Positions 1-5,155 of a stretch of 5,155 bases of DNA are shown here, in pieces (within the stretch, counting starts at the first letter, position 1; every line of letters begins with the position of its first letter). A program made the position numbers and the translations under genes. The stretch spans positions 1-5,155 of the forward strand of contig JALLOL010000180.1 in the NCBI GenBank assembly GCA_027717875.1, in the 5' to 3' direction. The notes below the pieces were generated by a model, which made no database searches, was not told the DNA's origin, and saw only the letters and a list, made by a program, of their open reading frames with translations. Source of the DNA: Acidobacteria bacterium AH-259-L09 (GTDB lineage Bacteria > Acidobacteriota > UBA6911 > RPQK01).

Positions 1-1024
1 CTACCCAGGGGCTCTTCCACTTCGGGTGGATCCGCGCCGCGATGGGAAAGAAGGCTCCGTCTCGCGCCATGGCATAGTAGACGCGGGGACCGACGAGACA
101 CATCGCGTTGACGGTTGCCAAGAGCGATAGGGCCATGGCGAGGCTGAAGAGGCGGCCTGTTTGAGAGCCGAAGAGCGCGTTCGCCACCTTCGCCCCCACC
201 GCGACAACCCCTTTGAGCTCCTCCAGAGAGGCACCGTAAAGGTAGAGGACGTTCAGCGCCACGTACAGAGCGGTGACCAGAGCCGTGCCGACGGCGAGGG
301 CAATGGGAAGCGTTCTTTCCGGCTTTTCGATCTCTTCGGCCACATAGACGGCCGCATTCCACCCGCTGTAACCAAAGAAGACGAACACCAAGCTGATTGC
401 GAACTGCTCGAAAAACGACAAGTTTGAAGTCCGTTCCGCCACGGCCGAGAAGTGGGCCACGTCGCCCTCGCCCATGGCAAACCCCAGGGCCAAGAACCCA
501 GCGATGACCAAGAGCTTGAGGACGGTGAGAGCCGTCTGGAGTCTCCCCACCTCGCGGGCGCCGAGCACATTGAGCACGGTGAAAACGGCCACCACGGCGC
601 AGGCCATGAGCTGAGCGTCGGCCAGATGAAGGGTGAGAGGACCCAGGGGGAGCGCCCGCCCCGCATCACTCAGCCCCAGGTACGCGGAAATCGCTAGTGC
701 CGCCGCGGCGATGGGGGCTGAAAAGCCGGCGAAGAAGCTGACCCAGCCGTCGATGAAGCCCCAGGCGGGTCCCCAAGCCTCAGATAGGTAGACGTACTCC
801 CCTCCCGAGCGGGGAAAGTTGAGGGCGAGCTCCATGTAGGAGAGAGCCCCGGTGAGGGCGATGCCCCCTCCAACCACCCAGATGAAGATCACCAGACCGG
901 GCGAGCCCAAATCACCGGCGAGAAATCCCGTGGTGGTGAAGATGCCCGTGCCGATCATGTTGGAGACGACGATGGCGGTAGCGCTCACGACGCCGATGCG
1001 ACGGACCAAGCTCGCTTGGGACAT
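1..1024 (-). CDS. APC-superfamily amino acid permease, 3' end beyond the window
   Basis: Inner-membrane amino acid transporter (proton-coupled uptake or exchange; substrate not predictable). The frame is open from the ATG at 1024-1022 to the left edge, giving 341 codons of a family usually 430-500 long, so the C-terminal TM helices are missing. Residues 19-29 (VVSNMIGTGIF) are the broken TM1 helix that binds the substrate backbone in APC transporters. Residues 71-80 (PRSGGEYVYL) are the conserved TM2-TM3 loop, and 218-235 (GYSGWNAAVYVAEEIEKP) match the TM6 region and the following loop. Further hydrophobic segments lie near 43-66, 90-115, 136-155, 165-184, 240-263 and 290-312. The ATG gives the short N-terminus normal for the family; no clear Shine-Dalgarno precedes it. 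A 13-codon ORF (1065-1024) ends in TGATG, overlapping this start. The gene sits 70 bp after pcm on the same strand. Codon use is much more GC-ending than in its neighbours. Confidence 0.93.
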   Translation of the reverse strand, partial: MSQASLVRRIGVVSATAIVVSNMIGTGIFTTTGFLAGDLGSPGLVIFIWVVGGGIALTGALSYMELALNFPRSGGEYVYLSEAWGPAWGFIDGWVSFFAGFSAPIAAAALAISAYLGLSDAGRALPLGPLTLHLADAQLMACAVVAVFTVLNVLGAREVGRLQTALTVLKLLVIAGFLALGFAMGEGDVAHFSAVAERTSNLSFFEQFAISLVFVFFGYSGWNAAVYVAEEIEKPERTLPIALAVGTALVTALYVALNVLYLYGASLEELKGVVAVGAKVANALFGSQTGRLFSLAMALSLLATVNAMCLVGPRVYYAMARDGAFFPIAARIHPKWKSPWV

Positions 1025-1094
1025 CAGCGACAGAGCCCGACGAACAGTTTCGGAGTCAAAGCCATAATCAGTTGGATTTTTAAAGACACGGCCC

Positions 1095-1826
1095 CTAATT
1101 TTGCCGCTGGGCTTCTCCGGTCATTGGAACAAAGCGGACTCCCGTGATGCGGGCTCTCCTGACTTTTCCCTTCCTCTTGGTGACCAACGTTAAAGTCTGA
1201 ATTCCTTGCACCTTTCCTACTGGCATCACCAATCTGCCCCCTTCAGCTAGTTGATCAATAAGAGGTTGGGGAATCGCTTCGGCAGCGGCCGTGACCAAAA
1301 TGATGTCGAAAGGGGCTTTCTCGGGCCAACCTTGATACCCATCTCCTTGGAGAACCTCGACATTATTGTAATCCAGCCTGGAGAGAGTCTTCTGAGCTCT
1401 TTGTGCCAGAACGGAAATAATTTCGATGGTGTAGACTTCGCGAACCAATTCCGCTAGAACGGCCGCCTGATATCCAGAACCCGTTCCAATTTCCAGAACC
1501 CGATGATGCGGTTTTGGATCAGCTGTCTGAGTCATGAGCGCGACAATGTAAGGCTGGGAGATGGTCTGCCTTTCGCCTATGGGCACAGGGCTATCAATGT
1601 AGGCATAATGGCGGACCTCGGCAGGCATGAAGAGATGACGTGGAACCTTTTTCATCGCTTGTAAAACACGGCGATCTACGATGTCCCGATTTTCAAGCTG
1701 TGATTTGACCATCTCCTCGCGCTGCTGCCCGTACTCATCTTCGGTCAATGGGGGTTTCTCAATGGGGCGAGAGGCACAAGATGACAGAGCAAAAGAGCAA
1801 GAGAGCAAGAGAACAAAAGGAAGCAT
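1095..1826 (-). CDS. pcm: Protein-L-isoaspartate O-methyltransferase with a lipoprotein signal
   Basis: S-adenosylmethionine-dependent enzyme (EC 2.1.1.77) that methylates isoaspartyl residues to start repair of aged proteins. Numbered from the ATG at 1826 (243 aa): SAM-binding motif I is VLEIGTGSGYQ with GTGSG at 114-118; the conserved TISQP with its Ser is at 88-92; GDGYQGW is at 161-167; PFDIILVTAAA begins at 172; the family C-terminal RFVPMTG is at 231-237. All are close to E. coli Pcm. Unlike cytosolic Pcm, it begins with a hydrophobic stretch ending in a lipobox, LSSC, with Cys17 followed by Ala, which predicts an outer-membrane lipoprotein facing the periplasm. A TTG at 1835 is an alternative start that adds MKF and supplies the only positive charge of the signal. 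I prefer ATG 1826 because TTG falls inside a -10-like box, but this is unsettled; neither has a Shine-Dalgarno. The signal codons contain an octamer repeat. The gene diverges from pfp. Confidence 0.94.
   Translation of the reverse strand: MLPFVLLLSCSFALSSCASRPIEKPPLTEDEYGQQREEMVKSQLENRDIVDRRVLQAMKKVPRHLFMPAEVRHYAYIDSPVPIGERQTISQPYIVALMTQTADPKPHHRVLEIGTGSGYQAAVLAELVREVYTIEIISVLAQRAQKTLSRLDYNNVEVLQGDGYQGWPEKAPFDIILVTAAAEAIPQPLIDQLAEGGRLVMPVGKVQGIQTLTLVTKRKGKVRRARITGVRFVPMTGEAQRQN
1787..1818. repeat. Four tandem octamers inside the pcm signal-peptide codons
   Basis: On the plus strand the units are GAGCAAAA, GAGCAAGA, GAGCAAGA and GAACAAAA, directly adjacent. They encode most of the hydrophobic core of the methyltransferase signal peptide (FVLLLSCSFAL). 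The unit length is not a multiple of three, so gain or loss of one copy would shift the reading frame. Confidence 0.8.
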
Positions 1827-1833
1827 AAATTTC

Positions 1834-1842
1834 AATTTATCA
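1834..1842 (-). promoter_or_regulatory. Extended -10-like box before pcm
   Basis: On the minus strand TGA-TAAATT (1842-1834) resembles an extended -10 element (TGn plus TAnnnT). The A of ATG 1826 lies 8 nt beyond the last hexamer base, where transcription normally begins, so the mRNA may be leaderless. I see no convincing -35 at 16-18 bp. Inferred from sequence only. Confidence 0.4.
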
Positions 1843-1870
1843 GAAGCAGCTCTCGGAGGGAAGATCGCTC

Positions 1871-1914
1871 GGGGTCAAGGGGTCAAGGCCCGCCTGATTC
1901 GCGTCCATTCGCGT
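1871..1914. repeat. Two pairs of 8-bp direct repeats between pcm and pfp
   Basis: GGGGTCAA occurs twice back to back (1871-1878 and 1879-1886; TTGACCCC on the minus strand). ATTCGCGT occurs at 1897-1904 and 1907-1914, one helical turn (10 bp) apart. Both pairs lie between the outward-facing start regions of pcm and pfp, where a regulator could bind. The TTGACC copies resemble a -35 box but sit 33 bp or more from the pcm -10-like box, too far to pair with it. Function unknown. Confidence 0.45.
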
Positions 1915-1929
1915 TGTTAAATGGTCCCC

Positions 1930-1938
1930 TGCTAAAAT
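1930..1938 (+). promoter_or_regulatory. Extended -10-like box before pfp
   Basis: TGC-TAAAAT is a good extended -10 element. Its last base is 10 nt before the A of the pfp ATG, so transcription starting about 7 nt downstream would give a 5' leader of only a few bases. No Shine-Dalgarno lies between the box and the ATG, and no good -35 is seen, as is common for extended -10 promoters. Confidence 0.45.
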
Positions 1939-1947
1939 AGCGCTTCT

Positions 1948-3111
1948 ATGGCTAGGACAATTGGTATCCTGACTGGTGGTGGTGATGTACCGGGTTTGAA
2001 TCCGTGCATCAAAACCATGGTCTCTCGAGTGCTCGACAGGGGAGACCGTGCGATTGGGATCCGCAGGGGCTGGGGAGGCTTGCTTCACTGTAACCCGGAC
2101 GACCCAGAAACAATTTCAAATTGCACCCTTGCTTTAGACAAGCAAGTCGTCAGAACAATCGATCGCACGGGAGGGACCTTTCTTCATACGTCACGCACCA
2201 ACCCAGCCCAGGTCAAGAAATCGCAAATCCCATCCTTTCTAAAATCCTCACCGGAGGCTAAAGCAGAGGGTGAGACAGTAGATTTCACTTCCCATGTTTT
2301 GCGTGTATTGGATCATCTGAAGATCGACGCCTTGATTGCTATCGGCGGAGACGACACCCTGGGTTACGCTCATCGGGTGCATCAGGAAGGTTTTCCGGTG
2401 GTTGCGGTTCCAAAGACTATGGACAACGATGTCTACGGAACCGATTACTGTATTGGGTTTTCGACAGCCGTCACTCGAAGCGTTGATTTCATCACTCAAC
2501 TCAGAACTTCTATGGGATCTCATGAGCGGATTGGGATCGTTGAGCTTTTTGGTCGCAATTCGGGCGAAACCTCTTTGATCTCTGCTTACCTCTCGGGTGT
2601 GGATCGAGCTGTGATCAGTGAGGTGCCGTTTGATCTAGACAAACTGGCTAACTTTCTTGTGGAAGACCGCAGGAGAAGCCCCAGCAACTATGCGATCATG
2701 ACGATTTCAGAAGGCGCACGGATGATCGGTGGCCAGATCATGGATTATGGCCCCACCGATGCTTTCGGACACAAGAAGCTTGGGGGCATCGGCTTTCTAA
2801 CCGCCGAGGAAATTGAGCGACGCACGGGAGTCAAAGTGATTTACCAGCGGCTGGCATACCTGATGCGCAGTGGAGCTGCCGACTCCCTGGATCGGATGGT
2901 CGCCATAAACTATGGCAATCTGGCGGTGGAGCTGCTTGAAAAGCAAGAGACCGGTCGTTTGGTGGTCATCCAGGAGGGGCGCTACGGTCACCAGCCGCTT
3001 GACATCATTGCCCAGGGAGTCAAGAGAGTGGATGTTGAAATGTTCTATGACGAGGAAAACTATCGGCCAACCGTTTCGAAAGTCCTGGGCCAGCCCATGT
3101 TTTTGTATTAG
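1948..3111 (+). CDS. pfp: Phosphofructokinase, pyrophosphate-type signature
   Basis: Cytosolic enzyme that phosphorylates fructose 6-phosphate to fructose 1,6-bisphosphate, 387 aa. The phosphate-binding N-terminus [14 protein letters not shown] is at 6-19. AIGGDDT at 131-137 places Asp136 where ATP-dependent E. coli PfkA has Gly104. VPKTMDND at 154-161 has Lys156 where PfkA has Gly124, and Asp159 is the catalytic base. In this family the Asp/Lys pair blocks ATP and marks pyrophosphate users (EC 2.7.1.90), whose reaction is reversible and serves both glycolysis and gluconeogenesis. SHERIG (191-196), GRNSGETSL (202-210), ISEGA (253-257) and [13 protein letters not shown] (304-316) are the sugar-phosphate-binding regions. 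The length is above the 320 aa of PfkA, with a longer segment around 80-115, and fits the long single-polypeptide clades. The ATG at 1948 gives an exact family N-terminus. It is transcribed away from pcm. Donor preference is inferred from residues only; a mixed-donor enzyme is possible. Confidence 0.95.
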   Translation: MARTIGILTGGGDVPGLNPCIKTMVSRVLDRGDRAIGIRRGWGGLLHCNPDDPETISNCTLALDKQVVRTIDRTGGTFLHTSRTNPAQVKKSQIPSFLKSSPEAKAEGETVDFTSHVLRVLDHLKIDALIAIGGDDTLGYAHRVHQEGFPVVAVPKTMDNDVYGTDYCIGFSTAVTRSVDFITQLRTSMGSHERIGIVELFGRNSGETSLISAYLSGVDRAVISEVPFDLDKLANFLVEDRRRSPSNYAIMTISEGARMIGGQIMDYGPTDAFGHKKLGGIGFLTAEEIERRTGVKVIYQRLAYLMRSGAADSLDRMVAINYGNLAVELLEKQETGRLVVIQEGRYGHQPLDIIAQGVKRVDVEMFYDEENYRPTVSKVLGQPMFLY

Positions 3112-3180
3112 GAGACAGGAGACAGGAGTCAGGAGACAGGAGTCAGGAGACAGGAGACAGGAGTCAGGAGTCAGGAGTCA
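3111..3180. repeat. Ten tandem GGAG[A/T]CA heptamers
   Basis: Seventy bases made of ten uninterrupted heptamers that differ only at position 5. The order is A, A, T, A, T, A, A, T, T, T (GGAGACA or GGAGTCA). The first unit starts on the G of the pfp TAG stop codon. The array has no spacers and so is not CRISPR. It is a simple-sequence array of the kind that changes copy number by slippage. Confidence 0.95.
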
Positions 3181-3229
3181 GAATACTCGCCCGCTGAGCA
3201 CAGACAACAGACCAGCTCGCAGCTTACAA

Positions 3230-3305
3230 CTCAAAACTCAGAACTCAAAACTCAGAACTCAAAGCTCAACAGCTCGATAGCTCAAGAGCTCAATAGCTCA
3301 TAGAA
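3230..3305. repeat. CTC-anchored 7/8-mer degenerate array
   Basis: A second, different array after a 49-bp unique spacer. It starts with 7-mers (CTCAAAA, CTCAGAA, CTCAAAA, CTCAGAA, CTCAAAG), changes at 3265 to 8-mers (CTCAACAG, CTCGATAG, CTCAAGAG, CTCAATAG), and ends with CTCATAGAA. Several units form short AGCTC/GAGCT inverted repeats, for example 3286-3299. It ends 18 bp before the -10-like box of the next gene. Confidence 0.85.
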
Positions 3306-3323
3306 CTCCCAGCGCGACTCCGC

Positions 3324-3329
3324 TACAAT
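3324..3329 (+). promoter_or_regulatory. -10-like box before the TPR gene
   Basis: TACAAT is followed by six bases (GAATTC) and then the GTG start at 3336, so the G of GTG is 7 nt after the box, the normal transcription start distance. There is no Shine-Dalgarno, which fits a leaderless mRNA. The -35 region would overlap the end of the CTC array and shows no clear TTGACA match. Confidence 0.4.
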
Positions 3330-3335
3330 GAATTC

Positions 3336-5155
3336 GTGTTTATCCGCCTGCTCGTCTTCCTCGTTGGCCTAGGAATCGTCTCTGGTCAGACGGCGCAAGA
3401 GTACATCAACCAAACTTACCAACTGGTACTTCGATATCAATGGGAAGAAGCCGTTGAGCTGCTCAAGACGGGACTCGATCAATATCCGGATCAACCGGAG
3501 CTTTTACTCCAATTGGGAAGTCTGTTAGTCCGCTCGGGGCAAGTGGCTGAAGGCGAAAAACTCTTGCAAAGAGCCTTAGAAATACAACCCGGGAACTCGA
3601 AGACTCTTCGCAGTGCCGGAGAAGCTCAATTGAGACGGGGCTACTTTTCCTCTGCTATTGCCTTACTCCGAGAATCTTTAGCAAACAGTTCAGGCGACGC
3701 GGAATCCCATCACCGTCTGGCTTTTGCATTACTGGCTCGGGGTCAGGAACAAATTGCCGTTGAGCATGCCCGCCGTGCTGTCGAGCTCAACCCGCTTGAT
3801 CCCAGGTTTCGCCGTCTGTATGCCCTTTTGCTGGAGATTCAGCGCGAAGATGAAAAGGCCTACGAACAGCTGAAGTTTGCCTACCGTCTCGCACCGCGGG
3901 ACCCCAAGCTTCTATTCCACTTAAGCGAGAGACGTCGGTTGAGCGGTAACCTTTTTCAAGCTCTGGAATACTTGGAACTGGCCGCTGAAGTAGATCCTGA
4001 GAATCCCCTATACCACGACAAATTGTCTGATCTTTATGATCGGCTTGGGGAAAAAGAAAAGGCGATGGAGGAAGCACAGCGGGCACGGAGTCTGGGCCAG
4101 GCTTTCGAGAAATACATCACTGCCATTAGACTCTCCGTAAAAGGGAAAAAATTTGATGCCATCCGAATTTTGCAGCCAGTGATTAAGGCACATCCAGAGT
4201 TTGTGACGGGAATGATGCTCCTAGGGGATCTCTATCAGAAGTCAGGTCGAGAGAGCCAGGCTCTCGATCTTTACCTGAAGATTCTCGAGCGAGATCCTTT
4301 TCAATCCTCTGCCAGAGAGAAGGGGGCCTGGCTCCAAGTTCAGCAGGGTCTCCTGGATTCCGCTCTCCAACTGTTAGAAGATTCCGGATTTCAAACGCCG
4401 AATCACACCCTTATCGCCGGCTATCATCGAATGATCGAAGAGGATTGGCCGGGAGCTCTTAAGTACTTCCGTAAGGTCGAAGCTCAGAATCCTTTGAATC
4501 CAGATCTATTACAGCTAATCAGTTATTGCCTCAATGCCAAGGGCCAAACAGAAGAAGCACTCCTCCATCTGGCTAAGGCCGAGAGACTTCGCCCCGATGA
4601 TCCCGAGATCGAGCTTCAGATGCGGGAGATAAAATTCCAGAATGGGCTCGATCTTCTCTCCGGGAAGAAGTGGAGAGCAGCTCTGGAAGCTTTCCAAGAG
4701 TTGATGAAAGACGATGTCCAGGCTGAGTACCTTCTCCGTATGGCCTACTGTCGCCAGCAGCTGGGTGACCTCAGCCGGGCCGCCGAACAATATCGAGTAG
4801 GGCTGGAAAGTGATCCAACGGCCACCTGGGCACGGATCAATTTCGCCACGTGCTTGTCTCTCCTCGGTAAATATCGTGAGGCCGCCGGCCAGTGGGAGTT
4901 GATTTTGACACAGTCTAAAACTTCGCAAGCCTATTACCAACTAGGTCTCTGCTACTCACATTTAAGTCGCTTTCCAGAAGCCGAGTACGCCTTCGAAGCA
5001 GCAATCAAGTTGGGAGATGAGCGCCCCGAAGTCCTGTACAACTTGGGCGTCAGCCGCCTTCATGCAAAAAAACTCGCTGCGGCTTGGCATTTGATCCGAC
5101 GCTCGGCCAGGGCTGGATACCCACCTGCCCAGGACCTGCTTCGGCAAGCACGTCG
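3336..5155 (+). CDS. Secreted TPR-repeat protein, 3' end beyond the window
   Basis: Open from GTG 3336 to the right edge, 606 codons without a stop. Residues 1-17 (MFIRLLVFLVGLGIVSG) form a type I signal peptide, with likely cleavage after Gly17, so the product is probably periplasmic. From about residue 23 onward the whole chain is TPR-like helix pairs at roughly 34-residue spacing, with typical alternation and Pro-capped turns such as DQYPDQP (48-54), EIQPGN (82-87), ELNPLDP (150-156), EVDPENP (218-224) and RLRPDDP (418-424). I count by eye some fifteen pairs, several degenerate. No enzymatic domain is seen. The last residues (AGYPPAQDLLRQAR) resemble a TPR/Sel1-like C-terminus, so little may be missing. 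GTG is the first possible start after an in-frame TAG at 3294; an ATG at 3328 is in another frame and closes after 14 codons. TPR proteins scaffold complexes; the partner is unknown. The gene follows the repeat arrays and probably has its own promoter. Confidence 0.92.
   Translation, partial: MFIRLLVFLVGLGIVSGQTAQEYINQTYQLVLRYQWEEAVELLKTGLDQYPDQPELLLQLGSLLVRSGQVAEGEKLLQRALEIQPGNSKTLRSAGEAQLRRGYFSSAIALLRESLANSSGDAESHHRLAFALLARGQEQIAVEHARRAVELNPLDPRFRRLYALLLEIQREDEKAYEQLKFAYRLAPRDPKLLFHLSERRRLSGNLFQALEYLELAAEVDPENPLYHDKLSDLYDRLGEKEKAMEEAQRARSLGQAFEKYITAIRLSVKGKKFDAIRILQPVIKAHPEFVTGMMLLGDLYQKSGRESQALDLYLKILERDPFQSSAREKGAWLQVQQGLLDSALQLLEDSGFQTPNHTLIAGYHRMIEEDWPGALKYFRKVEAQNPLNPDLLQLISYCLNAKGQTEEALLHLAKAERLRPDDPEIELQMREIKFQNGLDLLSGKKWRAALEAFQELMKDDVQAEYLLRMAYCRQQLGDLSRAAEQYRVGLESDPTATWARINFATCLSLLGKYREAAGQWELILTQSKTSQAYYQLGLCYSHLSRFPEAEYAFEAAIKLGDERPEVLYNLGVSRLHAKKLAAAWHLIRRSARAGYPPAQDLLRQAR

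Noticed and set aside
253..669. 138-codon minus-strand ORF and the plus-strand ORFs at 161-427, 452-697 and 852-1067
   Set aside because: They lie within the permease in other frames, are Arg/Ser/Pro-rich or lack any family motif, and are by-products of its high GC.
1840..2088. 82-codon minus-strand ORF across the pcm-pfp gap
   Set aside because: It covers the divergent promoter region and the antisense of the conserved pfp N-terminus, and has no recognisable motif.
2912..3280. Plus-strand ORF across the pfp end and the heptamer array
   Set aside because: Its N-terminal half is pfp out of frame and its C-terminal half is translated simple repeat.
3286..3299. GAGCT-CAAT-AGCTC hairpin as a pfp terminator
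   Set aside because: The stem is only 5 bp, has no T-tract, and arises from the surrounding repeat units.
3111..3305. CRISPR array
   Set aside because: Units are 7-8 bp with no spacers and no cas genes nearby.
3328..3372. ATG at 3328 as start of the gene after the repeats
   Set aside because: Its frame closes at TAG after 14 codons; the TPR frame starts at GTG 3336.
4515..4940. 141-codon minus-strand ORF, and those at 3787-4086 and 4008-4193
   Set aside because: Antisense to the continuous TPR frame, which has clear repeat structure; the antisense products show no recognisable motif.

Overview
The window looks like chromosomal DNA of a Gram-negative-type bacterium. Two products carry export signals: a lipoprotein signal on the methyltransferase and a type I signal on the TPR protein. 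The mix of genes (a pyrophosphate-type phosphofructokinase, a lipoprotein-like isoaspartyl methyltransferase, a long secreted TPR protein and an APC permease with an IGTGIF motif) reminds me of Acidobacteriota or a related environmental phylum. That placement is an impression, not a demonstration. No rRNA, tRNA, CRISPR array, transposase or phage gene is visible.

Layout from left to right. (1) 1-1024, minus strand: the N-terminal 341 residues of an APC-superfamily amino acid permease that runs off the left edge. (2) 1095-1826 or 1835, minus strand: protein-L-isoaspartate O-methyltransferase with a lipobox, about 70 bp upstream of the permease and possibly co-transcribed with it. (3) About 1836-1947: a short divergent promoter region with two pairs of 8-bp direct repeats. 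(4) 1948-3111, plus strand: a phosphofructokinase whose active-site signature (GGDD and PKTMDND) points to pyrophosphate as phosphoryl donor. (5) 3111-3305: an intergenic stretch built mainly of two different short repeat arrays, ten perfect GGAG[A/T]CA heptamers followed by a drifting CTC-anchored 7/8-mer array. (6) 3336-5155, plus strand: a secreted TPR-rich protein of at least 606 residues that runs off the right edge and probably ends soon after it.

No single pathway joins the genes. The phosphofructokinase is central carbon metabolism, the methyltransferase is protein repair, the permease is amino acid uptake, and the TPR protein is probably a periplasmic scaffold.

The points most worth a second look are: TAnnnT (-10-like) boxes placed 6-9 nt before three start codons that lack Shine-Dalgarno sequences, suggesting leaderless mRNAs; a four-unit octamer repeat inside the signal-peptide codons of the methyltransferase, with a possible internal start that would give a cytosolic enzyme; the heptamer array that begins on the last base of the phosphofructokinase stop codon; and the higher GC of the permease relative to its neighbours. 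I see no defence, secretion or other new multi-gene system.
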